Made by a program: the position numbers and the translations under genes
The notes under the pieces: generated by a model
Told to the model about the DNA's origin: nothing
The model's input: only the letters and a program-made list of their open reading frames with translations
The model's database searches: none
Shown here: piece by piece, positions 16,563 to 22,943 of the stretch
Layout: the number at the start of each line of letters is the position of its first letter
How positions within the stretch are numbered: the stretch's first letter is position 1
Source of the DNA: an uncultured Clostridia bacterium
GTDB lineage: Bacteria; Bacillota; Clostridia; Christensenellales; Borkfalkiaceae
Direction: 5' to 3'
Length of the DNA stretch: 29,353 nt
Assembly: GCA_958419945.1 (NCBI GenBank)
Contig: CATZIC010000023.1
Coordinates: 1-29,353 of the forward strand

Positions 16563-17195
16563 TTATCCTCTTTTTATATTTTTTTCTATTACTTCTTTTA
16601 TCCTTAAAATAGCGGGTGCGCAAATAAGGTTTATAGCAAGTTCAATAAGGTAGTTTGTCCCCGCGCACACGATTACGAGGAAATATATAACGGTCTGCCC
16701 GTCTGCCAAGAAATTTGCGGATAAAGTGTCGCTCATAAACAATGCGCCGATTATAAACAAACCTGTATTTACCGTAGGGCAAACTGCCGAAGCAACGAAT
16801 GAAGCGACTAAAGCATTCTTTTTAGTAATAAGTCTATAGGCGTATCCCGACGCAAGGCCGCTTGCAGCCCCTTTTACGAGGCAAACTACCGCAGTCCAAA
16901 CAGGATGGTCGGCTATAAGTATCGCAGTAAAAGCGTCAGCACCGAAAAGACCTTGTAAAAAAATGATTAAACCTGATACAAAGCCAAGTATGCAGGCAGC
17001 CCACGGTCCCAAAATCATACCGCAAAGAACTACCGGAACCAAAACGAAGTTAAGCGACGTTGAGCCGATCTTGAAAAAGGAGCCAAACATCTGCAAAACA
17101 ATAACGAGCGCTAACAAAACTGCAAAATAAGTAATGTTTTTTGCGGTTAAGTAACGCTCCCTGAAACTTACACGTGAATTCTCTTCACCTTTCAT
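16563..17195 (-). CDS. ECF transporter S component, possibly for pantothenate
   Basis: Integral membrane substrate-binding subunit of an energy-coupling-factor vitamin transporter. About 210 aa with six predicted hydrophobic segments, an early Lys/Arg-rich cytosolic end, and SLNFVLVPVVLCGMILGPWAACILGFVSGL, the pattern seen in S components. Start set at the ATG 17193-17195 with GGAGG five bases upstream; the longer frame uses TTG. Direct linkage to coaX suggests pantothenate (PanT-like) rather than another vitamin, but this is inferred from context only. The shared energising module is not in this window. Confidence 0.8.
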   Translation of the reverse strand: MKGEENSRVSFRERYLTAKNITYFAVLLALVIVLQMFGSFFKIGSTSLNFVLVPVVLCGMILGPWAACILGFVSGLIIFLQGLFGADAFTAILIADHPVWTAVVCLVKGAASGLASGYAYRLITKKNALVASFVASAVCPTVNTGLFIIGALFMSDTLSANFLADGQTVIYFLVIVCAGTNYLIELAINLICAPAILRIKEVIEKNIKRG

Positions 17196-17256
17196 AAAAA
17201 CCTCCAATCAGATTTCCTTATAGGAATATCTGTTGCAAAAAATAAAAAATTTTTAT

Positions 17257-17278
17257 ATCTCCCGAATAACGGTGAGAT
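17257..17278 (-). promoter_or_regulatory. Hairpin in the leader of the ECF S-coaX operon
   Basis: Minus strand ATCTC-A-CCG-TTATT-CGG-GAGAT, a stem with one bulge, followed shortly by AAAAATTTTTTATTTTTT. It begins about 3 bases after the predicted start of transcription. It looks like a terminator-style or 5'-stabilising hairpin. The leader (about 85 bases) is short for a riboswitch, and I recognise no known class. Confidence 0.45.
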
Positions 17279-17287
17279 TATGACTAT

Positions 17288-17316
17288 ATTTTAATATATT
17301 TTATTGCTTTTAGCAA
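17288..17316 (-). promoter_or_regulatory. Predicted promoter of ECF S-coaX-ispG-exonuclease operon
   Basis: Minus strand TTGCTA (17311-17316), 17-bp spacer, TAAAAT (17288-17293); start of transcription near 17281. The rest of the 17196-17409 gap is AT-rich, and I see no confident promoter for the plus-strand small gene in it. Confidence 0.55.
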
Positions 17317-17409
17317 ACGAATATAAACACTTTGTAACATTTTATAATCTAAATCCGTAATATGTAATGACAGCTGAACGGCTGATACCACAACATTTAG
17401 GAGAAAATT

Positions 17410-17628
17410 ATGCTTAACTGTTTCAACAACAATTGCTGTTATCTTTACATACTCATAATTCTGCTTTTATGCTGCCAAGGCGGCTGCATAAGAGGTTTGT
17501 TTGATAAAATCTGCGGTTGCGAATGCTTGTTACCGATTTTAATCGTACTGCTTCTTTGCAGCTGTCAGGACAAGAAACCCCATATCGGCGGTGGCGGAAA
17601 CAACTTCGGCGGATGCGGTTGCAAATAA
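17410..17628 (+). CDS. Cys-rich 72-aa small protein with two hydrophobic segments
   Basis: A real small gene judging by AGGAG seven bases before its ATG and a perfect terminator palindrome after it. The protein has 14 Cys in 72 residues. Two matching units follow each other: CCYLYILIILLLCCQGGC (19-36 region) and CECLLPILIVLLLCSCQ (36-53 region), i.e. Cys pairs flanking a nine- to ten-residue Ile/Leu core. The tail is GGGGNNFGGCGCK. The layout resembles small high-cysteine proteins that clostridial annotation calls 'chorion class' (recalled by pattern, not verified). Role unknown; it could be a surface or membrane micro-protein, a metal or redox buffer, or a secreted peptide. It is transcribed away from the ECF operon and convergent with arsR. 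Confidence 0.75.
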   Translation: MLNCFNNNCCYLYILIILLLCCQGGCIRGLFDKICGCECLLPILIVLLLCSCQDKKPHIGGGGNNFGGCGCK

Positions 17629-17696
17629 ACTTAAACAAAGGAAATAAACTTTAAGGCTAAACCTTAAGGAAACAAACAAACCTTAAGTTTAAAATA

Positions 17697-17722
17697 GCGG
17701 TGTCGCAAATTTGCGACACCGC
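17697..17722. terminator. Perfect 26-nt palindromic bidirectional terminator
   Basis: GCGGTGTCGCAAA/TTTGCGACACCGC is a perfect inverted repeat followed on the plus side by CTTTC and on the minus side by TATTTT. It separates the Cys-rich small gene (plus) from arsR (minus) and can serve both. Just upstream (17644-17690) lie three copies of TTAAGG/CCTTAA in alternating orientation. Confidence 0.75.
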
Positions 17723-17748
17723 CTTTCATCTCTACAAAATTTTCAAGG

Positions 17749-18087
17749 TTAATATCCTAAAAATTCCACGCCTTTTAATAAAACGTCGTTTAAAAGTTCA
17801 TGTTTTAGCGAATAAAAGATTATTTTACCGTCGCGCCGCGTATCCACTGCCCCGTAGTTTTTCAAAAGCCTTAACTGATGGCTTACAGTGGTTTGATTAA
17901 GCGCAAGTGTTCTCGATATATCCGTAACGCACATTTCGGAAATTGCAAGTGCGGATATGATTTTCAGTCTTGTTGTGTCTGAAAATATGGAAAAAAAGTT
18001 AACAAGTTCTGTAAGCATTTCATTAGTAGGAACATAATCTTCAATCAGCGATTGAGTTCTTTTGTCAAGCAAAAGTAAATTGTTCAT
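17749..18087 (-). CDS. ArsR/SmtB-family winged-helix transcriptional regulator
   Basis: 112-aa DNA-binding repressor-type protein. The helix-turn-helix is visible as CVTDISRTLALNQTTVSHQLRLLKNYGAV, followed by the beta wing RRDGKIIFYSLKHE. In metal sensors the site at the first helix reads ELCVCD; here it is EMCVTD, one Cys of the pair being Thr, and the C-terminus lacks a His/Cys cluster. A classical As/Cd/Zn sensing site is therefore not evident, and the ligand may be different. The neighbours are two tiny membrane-type proteins on the opposite strand, not a metal pump. A good promoter lies upstream. Confidence 0.88.
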   Translation of the reverse strand: MNNLLLLDKRTQSLIEDYVPTNEMLTELVNFFSIFSDTTRLKIISALAISEMCVTDISRTLALNQTTVSHQLRLLKNYGAVDTRRDGKIIFYSLKHELLNDVLLKGVEFLGY

Positions 18088-18138
18088 GTTTCCACCTTGG
18101 CGATACGACAGTCTTCGCCTAATTTAATTTATAGTATA

Positions 18139-18167
18139 ATTTTAGTGGATTTTTCAATAATTGTCAA
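18139..18167 (-). promoter_or_regulatory. Predicted arsR promoter
   Basis: Minus strand TTGACA (18162-18167), 17-bp spacer, TAAAAT (18139-18144), giving a start near 18132 and a leader of about 45 bases. It is back to back with the region that drives the 49-aa plus-strand gene. Confidence 0.75.
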
Positions 18168-18210
18168 TCTGCTCATATATGGCAAACCTAACGCATATTG
18201 TATAATAACG

Positions 18211-18224
18211 TCGATATATATCGA
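18211..18224 (+). promoter_or_regulatory. Perfect palindrome before the 49-aa small gene
   Basis: TCGATATATATCGA, a 14-base perfect inverted repeat, sits between a TATAAT box (18201-18206) and the ribosome binding site (18232-18237) of the small gene. The position suits an operator, perhaps for the adjacent ArsR protein (inference). A -35 element for the TATAAT is not clear. Confidence 0.5.
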
Positions 18225-18241
18225 AACTATCGGAGGAATTT

Positions 18242-18391
18242 ATGTCGTCTGCAAATATTGCACTAATTGCACTTTTATTTCTTTTGACAACAAACGGAAC
18301 AATTACTTCAACACAACTGTTTTTGCTCCTTGCGCTTCTAACGACAACTACTTGCGCATGCCCAAACAGGAATGATACTACTGCTACCTAA
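18242..18391 (+). CDS. Thr-rich 49-aa small protein with two hydrophobic segments
   Basis: A short gene with a strong CGGAGGA 5 bases before ATG and an immediate terminator. The protein reads as two hydrophobic stretches, ALIALLFLLTT (7-17) and QLFLLLALLTTTT (25-37), separated by NGTITST, and ends CACPNRNDTTAT. The two segments look like a duplicated unit (xLFLL..TT). Architecture parallels the Cys-rich protein on the other side of arsR, with Thr largely replacing Cys. No family recognised. It is probably a membrane or secreted micro-protein; an unrelated leader peptide is possible, but no downstream plus-strand gene follows it. Confidence 0.65.
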   Translation: MSSANIALIALLFLLTTNGTITSTQLFLLLALLTTTTCACPNRNDTTAT

Positions 18392-18429
18392 AAAAGTAAC
18401 CCGTCGGCTTAGTCGATGGGTTACTTTTT
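18391..18429. terminator. Bidirectional terminator between the 49-aa gene and htpG
   Basis: AAAAAGTAACCC GTCG ... CGAT GGGTTACTTTTT: a 12-bp stem with one G-T pair in the plus direction and A/T runs on both sides. It ends the small gene on the plus strand and htpG on the minus strand. Confidence 0.85.
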
Positions 18430-18443
18430 ACTAATTAACTAAA

Positions 18444-20366
18444 TTAAACTATCAAATTAAAGATTTTATCGGTAAGTCCAGTAACGTCCTCTACCTCAAG
18501 GCCGGAAATAAGACAAGCCTGATCAAACAAAACGATAACCAAATCGTTAAACTTCTCTCTGTCAGCGTTAACAGTTTCCAAAAGTTTTCCGTAAACTGCA
18601 TGATTTGCGTTGATTTCAAGCACCTTTTGCGCCTTCATAGGCTGATTTACGCCGGGCATTTTAGAGAAAACCTTTTCCATCTCGATAGAGAGCTCCCCTT
18701 CACTAGTTAAGCTTACAGGGTGGTTTTTAAGGTTTTGCGACAACTTGACTTTAACGATTTTATCCTTTAAAACTTCCATAACGGCAGTTTCTACGTCCTT
18801 ATCGATTTCAACGGCGGTTTCTTGAGAAGTGTCCTCGGTTTCGTAAGACTTAAAGTCAAAATCCTTGTATTTTGCAAGCATTTTTACGCAGAACTCGTCA
18901 ACGTCCTCGGTTAAGCACAACACGTCGAAGCCTTTATCCAAAACCGCTTCGAGCTTAGGAAGCGCTTTGCACGCCTCGACCGTTTTACCCGTAACGTAAT
19001 AAATGGATTTCTGCCCTTCTTTAGCGTTATCCACGTACTCTTGGAAGGTTACGTACTTTCCGCTCTTTGCGGATTTAAACATAATAAGGTCGGAAAGGTT
19101 ATCGTTGTTCATGCCGAACGAAGAATAAATTCCGTATTTTAGCGACAAACCGAAGTTATCGAAAAATTCCTCGTATTTTTCTCTTTCGTTTTTCTGCATG
19201 GACAGAAGTTCGCTTTTAATCTTCTTCTCTAAGCTTGTTTTGATGGCTTTAAGTTGTCTGTTCTGCTGAACGGTTTCCCTCGAAATATTAAGGGTAACTT
19301 CGCTGTCTACGATACCTTTAACAAAGTTGAAGTAATCGGGAAGTAAGTCCGCACACTTATCGGTAATCATTACGCCCGCAGTGTACAATTTAAGGCCTTT
19401 TTCGTAATTTTTATTATAGTAGTTATAAGGAATTGTCTTAGGAATAAATAGCAGCGCTTTATAGTCTACTGCACCTTCAGCGGAGGTGTAAATACATTTT
19501 AAAGGATCCTGCGCATCGTAAAACTGTTCTTTATAAAAACTTTCGTACTCGCCTTCTTTAAGTTCCGCCTTGGTTTTGCGCCAAACAGGGGTCATAGAGT
19601 TTAAAACCTGTTCTTTCTTAACTTCCTTAGGCTCGCTGTGTTTATGTTCGCCATGTTCGTGTTCATGCTCATGTTCGCAAGTTTCGTCATGACACTCTTC
19701 GCAGTCGCACTCGTCATCCTCTTCGTATTCGTATGTGGTAACGAGCATTTTAATAGGATATCTTATATAGTCGGAATACTTTCTGACAAGTTCCTTAATT
19801 TTATATTCTTCAAGGAATTCTTTGTAGCTTTCTTCCCCTGCGTCGTCTTTTAAGTACAAAGTAATTTCCGTCCCGTTGCTTTCTTTTTCGCTTTCGGAAA
19901 TCTCATAACCTTCCGCCCCCTCGGAAGACCATAAATAAGCCTTTTCGCCACCATAAGCCTTTGACAAAACGTCAACCTTTTTGGCAACCATAAATGCGGA
20001 ATAAAAACCTACGCCGAACTGCCCTATTATGTCGATATCTTTGTTTTGACCGTCAGCGCCGTTCTTAAAGTCGTAAGAGCCGCTTTTTGCGATTGTGCCG
20101 AGGTTATTTTCAAGTTCGTCAGCGGTCATACCAATGCCGTTATCGGTTATTTTAAGTGTTCTTGCGTCCTTATCTACGTCGATTTTAATGAAGAAGTCAT
20201 CTCTCGTAAGACCGCTTAAACCTTCAGTCAAACCTTTATAATACAATTTATCGATTGCGTCGCTTGCGTTTGAAAGAAGTTCCCTTAAAAAAATTTCTCT
20301 GTTGGTGTAAATAGAATTAATCACCAAGTCCAACATCCTTTTGGATTCGGTTTTAAATTTTTTCAT
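18444..20366 (-). CDS. htpG: Molecular chaperone HtpG (Hsp90) with Cys/His-rich insertion
   Basis: ATP-dependent Hsp90 chaperone of the cytosol. N-terminal GHKL ATPase motifs: LRELLSNASDAIDK (28-40), DNGIGM (75-80), GQFGVGFYSAFMV (115-127). Middle and C-terminal domains follow (NISRETVQQNRQLK; LISGLEVED near the end). 640 aa starting at the ATG 20364-20366, which has AAAGGAG upstream; the longer frame adds 26 unlikely residues. The linker between N and middle domains (214-249) carries an unusual stretch with C220, C222, C225, C230 and seven His in a HEHEHEHGEHKH pattern, a likely metal-binding insertion. A CIRCE element overlaps its promoter, indicating HrcA heat-shock control. Confidence 0.96.
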   Translation of the reverse strand: MKKFKTESKRMLDLVINSIYTNREIFLRELLSNASDAIDKLYYKGLTEGLSGLTRDDFFIKIDVDKDARTLKITDNGIGMTADELENNLGTIAKSGSYDFKNGADGQNKDIDIIGQFGVGFYSAFMVAKKVDVLSKAYGGEKAYLWSSEGAEGYEISESEKESNGTEITLYLKDDAGEESYKEFLEEYKIKELVRKYSDYIRYPIKMLVTTYEYEEDDECDCEECHDETCEHEHEHEHGEHKHSEPKEVKKEQVLNSMTPVWRKTKAELKEGEYESFYKEQFYDAQDPLKCIYTSAEGAVDYKALLFIPKTIPYNYYNKNYEKGLKLYTAGVMITDKCADLLPDYFNFVKGIVDSEVTLNISRETVQQNRQLKAIKTSLEKKIKSELLSMQKNEREKYEEFFDNFGLSLKYGIYSSFGMNNDNLSDLIMFKSAKSGKYVTFQEYVDNAKEGQKSIYYVTGKTVEACKALPKLEAVLDKGFDVLCLTEDVDEFCVKMLAKYKDFDFKSYETEDTSQETAVEIDKDVETAVMEVLKDKIVKVKLSQNLKNHPVSLTSEGELSIEMEKVFSKMPGVNQPMKAQKVLEINANHAVYGKLLETVNADREKFNDLVIVLFDQACLISGLEVEDVTGLTDKIFNLIV

Positions 20367-20415
20367 AAACAATACTCCTTTCCCGAAATCGTCGGGTTTT
20401 TTAATGTACGCCAAT

Positions 20416-20444
20416 ATCATAATCTTAAAAATTAGCAATGTCAA
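20416..20444 (-). promoter_or_regulatory. Predicted htpG promoter
   Basis: Minus strand TTGACA (20439-20444), 17-bp spacer, TATGAT (20416-20421); start near 20409. The -35 element and spacer lie inside the CIRCE operator, so HrcA bound there would block polymerase. Confidence 0.8.
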
Positions 20445-20458
20445 GCAAAGAGTGCTAA
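20432..20458 (-). promoter_or_regulatory. CIRCE element (HrcA operator)
   Basis: TTAGCAATG-N9-GAGTGCTAA. The consensus is TTAGCACTC-N9-GAGTGCTAA: the right half is perfect, the left half matches 7 of 9, and the spacer is exactly 9. It overlaps the htpG promoter. CIRCE usually controls groE and dnaK operons; in B. subtilis htpG is not HrcA-controlled, so this is a lineage difference. Confidence 0.85.
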
Positions 20459-20503
20459 TTTTTTAATATTTCACAAAAATAATACAGGTTCCCCAATATT
20501 ACT

Positions 20504-20531
20504 TTGAAAGTTCAAAAAAATATGCTATTAT
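20504..20531 (+). promoter_or_regulatory. Predicted promoter of the methyltransferase gene
   Basis: TTGAAA (20504-20509), 16-bp spacer, TATTAT (20526-20531), start near 20538, leaving about 22 bases of leader before the ATG at 20560. Confidence 0.55.
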
Positions 20532-20559
20532 TCATTATAGAATGTCTGAAGGTAGTGAT

Positions 20560-21729
20560 ATGAGTTACACTGTTATTTTGAAAAAGAACGAGGAAAAAGA
20601 GGTTATAAACGGAAAGACTTGGATTTACGCCAACGAAGTTTATAAAATCGACGGAAAGGATAAAAACGGAAGCTTAGCGACCGTCCGTTCCTTCGACGGA
20701 AAATTTATCGGCAAAGGTTATATTAACCATTTGTCGAAGATTTTAGTACGGCTTTTTATATTTAGCGACGGAATCGACGACAAAGAGATGTATTTAAGCC
20801 GCATTAAATACGCCGACCAAATGAGGAGAAATTACATTGAAGATAACTGTTACAGAGTGATTTTTTCGGAAAGCGATTACCTTCCCGGACTTATAGTAGA
20901 CAGATTTAACGACGTTTTGTCCGTGCAATTTCTTACCCTTGGCATGGATTTAAGAAAAGACCTTATTATCGAGTGTCTTAAAGAACATTTTAACCCTAAA
21001 ACCATTGTAGAACGAAGCGATTCGGATATTCGTAAAAAGGAGGGACTTCAGCCCTTTAAAGGCATAATTTACGGCGAAAATATAGAAAAAGCCCAAGTTT
21101 CAGAAAACGGACTTAATATCGAAATAGATCTTCTTAACGGGCAAAAAACGGGATATTTTCTCGATCAAAAACTAAACAGACTTGCAATACGGAGATATTG
21201 CAAGGGTAAAACCATGCTTGACTGCTTCTGTAACGCAGGCGGATTTTCCTTAAACGCCGCCGTCTCGGGGGCCGAAAAAGTTTACGCCCTTGACCTTTCC
21301 AAACAAGCGTTAAAAGACGTTGAAAATAACGCAAAACTTAACGGCATTACTAACATAGAAACGGTTGAATGCGACGTTTTCGAAAAATTAAGAGAATATA
21401 AAAACCAAGGTAAAATCTTCGATTTAATAATACTCGACCCACCTGCTTTCTGTAAAAGCGTAAGCGAAGTCAAAAACGCTTATAACGGCTATAAAGATAT
21501 AAATATTTTGGCTATGAAGCTTCTTAGGCGTGGCGGAATTTTGGTTTCCTCTTCATGTACCCATTTCATAAGTCAGGCGGTTTTCAGAAAAATGCTTACC
21601 GAATCCGCTAAAAACGCAGGACGACGCGCTAAAGTTTTGGAGGAAAAAATTCAGTGCCTTGATCATCCTTCACTTCTTTCCGAGGACGAATCCTCTTATC
21701 TCAAGTTTTTTATTCTTCAAATCGACTAG
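20560..21729 (+). CDS. Class I SAM-dependent rRNA methyltransferase, RlmI-like
   Basis: Likely 23S rRNA cytosine-C5 methyltransferase of the RlmI/YccW type. N-terminal PUA-like RNA-binding region (about 1-75: VILKKNEEKEVINGKTWIYANEV), a central part with SESDYLPGLIVDRF, then the Rossmann domain: TGYFLDQKLNR, MLDCFCNAGGFSLNAA (SAM motif I), VYALDLSKQAL, LIILDPPAFCKS (motif IV) and LVSSSCTHFIS. 389 aa. I start at the ATG at 20560 because AAGGTAG sits just upstream and the promoter start falls close to the earlier ATG (20542). Target site is by family analogy only. Confidence 0.9.
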   Translation: MSYTVILKKNEEKEVINGKTWIYANEVYKIDGKDKNGSLATVRSFDGKFIGKGYINHLSKILVRLFIFSDGIDDKEMYLSRIKYADQMRRNYIEDNCYRVIFSESDYLPGLIVDRFNDVLSVQFLTLGMDLRKDLIIECLKEHFNPKTIVERSDSDIRKKEGLQPFKGIIYGENIEKAQVSENGLNIEIDLLNGQKTGYFLDQKLNRLAIRRYCKGKTMLDCFCNAGGFSLNAAVSGAEKVYALDLSKQALKDVENNAKLNGITNIETVECDVFEKLREYKNQGKIFDLIILDPPAFCKSVSEVKNAYNGYKDINILAMKLLRRGGILVSSSCTHFISQAVFRKMLTESAKNAGRRAKVLEEKIQCLDHPSLLSEDESSYLKFFILQID

Positions 21730-21733
21730 GTTT

Positions 21734-21770
21734 AAAAAATGCGCATGCAAAATTTTGCAAGCGCATTTTT
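21734..21770. terminator. Bidirectional terminator between methyltransferase and DUF3737 genes
   Basis: AAAAATGCGC-A-TGCAAAATTTTGCA-A-GCGCATTTTT, a long near-perfect hairpin with A and T tracts on both sides, placed between two convergent genes. Confidence 0.85.
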
Positions 21771-21777
21771 ATATATT

Positions 21778-22638
21778 TTATAACTGTTTTAATCTTTCCG
21801 TAATTTCGCATTCGCCACGAGAATACTCGTCTCTTATTACTTCGCCGATACTGTCAGCAACAATTTTTCCCATAGGATTTTTAACGCTTACTATGTTTCC
21901 AATAATTTCGGCGTCCACTACGGAATTTTCGAAAGACAGGTCGCAGTTTTCCATAGTGCAGTTTATAAGTTTCAGGTTTTCAGCATAGCAAAGCGGTTGT
22001 GTGCCCATTATTTTGCAGTTAATAAAGGTCAGATTTTTGCTGTACCAACCAAGGTATTCCCCTTTTACAACGGAATTTTTCACGGTAACGTTTTTGCAGT
22101 GCCAAAATGCGTCTTTCGTGTCTAATACACTGTCATTTATGGTTAAATTCTCGGTGTACTGAAAGGAATACTTTCCAACCATATTAAGTTTTTCAAAAAC
22201 GGAATTTTTAACGGTAAAAAAAGGATATTCGGACACCACTTTTACGTTTGATATGTCAATGCTATCCGAAAGCCAACAAAATTCCGGTGAAAGGAAAGTG
22301 CTGTCCTTTATTTTCATCCCCTTGCACTCTCTTATAGCCTTTATTCCGTGGCAGTCAAGGTTTGTTATTTCCAGGTTTTCGTCATACCAAAGCGAAGCCC
22401 TGCAGGTTTCCGGCATTACGCAGTTTTCAATAATGCTGTCCTTGTTGTGCCAAAGCGGATATCTTAATCCGAAATAGCAGTTTTTAATAGTCAATCGAGA
22501 GGTTTCTTTTAAGCAGGATTCCCCGTCATCCGGCCCCTCGAAACGACAGTTTTCCACAAGCGCGTCGGTTATGCCGTATAAACTTCTTTCCGTTCCGTCA
22601 ATTAAATTTTTGTATGTGTGTTTTCTAATTGTTTTCAT
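21778..22638 (-). CDS. DUF3737-family right-handed beta-helix protein
   Basis: 286 aa that begin ERSLYGITDALVENCRFEGPDDGESCLKE and continue as about ten repeated rungs of the form hydrophobic-x-N-C/S-x-hydrophobic (IKNCYFGLRYPLWHNKDSIIENCVM, FINCKIMG, LINCTMENC). This is the DUF3737 pattern, a predicted parallel beta-helix of unknown function found in gut and oral Firmicutes. No signal peptide, so cytosolic. The possible promoter (TTGAAA, 17 bp, TAAGAT) would start transcription only a few bases before the ATG, and no close ribosome binding site is visible. Confidence 0.85.
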   Translation of the reverse strand: MKTIRKHTYKNLIDGTERSLYGITDALVENCRFEGPDDGESCLKETSRLTIKNCYFGLRYPLWHNKDSIIENCVMPETCRASLWYDENLEITNLDCHGIKAIRECKGMKIKDSTFLSPEFCWLSDSIDISNVKVVSEYPFFTVKNSVFEKLNMVGKYSFQYTENLTINDSVLDTKDAFWHCKNVTVKNSVVKGEYLGWYSKNLTFINCKIMGTQPLCYAENLKLINCTMENCDLSFENSVVDAEIIGNIVSVKNPMGKIVADSIGEVIRDEYSRGECEITERLKQL

Positions 22639-22746
22639 AGGAATTATATCTTACCACCTTTTTAGGCATTTTTCAACCAAAAAAAGTGGTTTAAAATAGT
22701 TATTTTTGAAAAAATAAAATAATTTTAAACAACAAAATAAAAAGCG

Positions 22747-22775
22747 TTGACATAAATTAAAAAAAGTTTTATTAT
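22747..22775 (+). promoter_or_regulatory. Predicted tRNA-Ala promoter
   Basis: TTGACA (22747-22752), 17-bp spacer, TATTAT (22770-22775), start near 22782, about 45 bases before the mature tRNA. A near-consensus promoter suited to a stable RNA. Confidence 0.8.
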
Positions 22776-22826
22776 ATTAGCGTTGCTTGTAACGACGCAT
22801 ATTTGCGTGTTGCAGGTTATTGTTTC

Positions 22827-22902
22827 GGGGGTATGGCTCAGTTGGTAGAGCGATGCGTTCGCAACGCATAGGCCAGGGGTTCGAATCCCCTTATCTCCAC
22901 CA
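22827..22902 (+). tRNA. tRNA-Ala, anticodon CGC, CCA encoded
   Basis: A full 76-nt cloverleaf: acceptor GGGGGTA / TATCTCC, D arm GCTC...GAGC, anticodon stem ATGCG / CGCAT with loop TTCGCAA (anticodon CGC, codon GCG), 5-nt variable loop, T arm AGGGG TTCGAAT CCCCT, discriminator A, then CCA. The acceptor pair 3-70 is G-T, the alanine identity element, which agrees with the anticodon. Confidence 0.93.
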
Positions 22903-22903
22903 T

Positions 22904-22943
22904 AAAAATTCATACAGAGTCTTGTGCTTTGTATGAATTTTTT
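22904..22943 (+). terminator. Terminator after tRNA-Ala
   Basis: AAAAATTCATAC / GTATGAATTTTT, a 12-bp perfect stem with a 15-base loop immediately after the CCA and ending in a T-run. Positioned to release the tRNA precursor. Confidence 0.85.

Noticed and set aside
17196..17409. Riboswitch (for example a vitamin-sensing type) upstream of the ECF S component
   Set aside because: The leader is about 85 bases and shows no conserved core of a known class; only one hairpin is visible.
17644..17690. Repeated TTAAGG/CCTTAA units considered as a CRISPR-like or regulatory array
   Set aside because: Only three 6-bp copies with irregular spacing; no repeat-spacer pattern. Better seen as part of the terminator region.
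19638..19853. Plus-strand frame rich in Met and Phe opposite the HtpG insertion
   Set aside because: It arises from the repeated CAC/GAA codons of the His/Glu stretch read in antisense; no start signal.
20367..20444. 26-residue extension of HtpG
   Set aside because: It would cover the promoter and the CIRCE operator. HtpG proteins start with MKKFKTESKR-like sequence, and a good ribosome binding site precedes that ATG.
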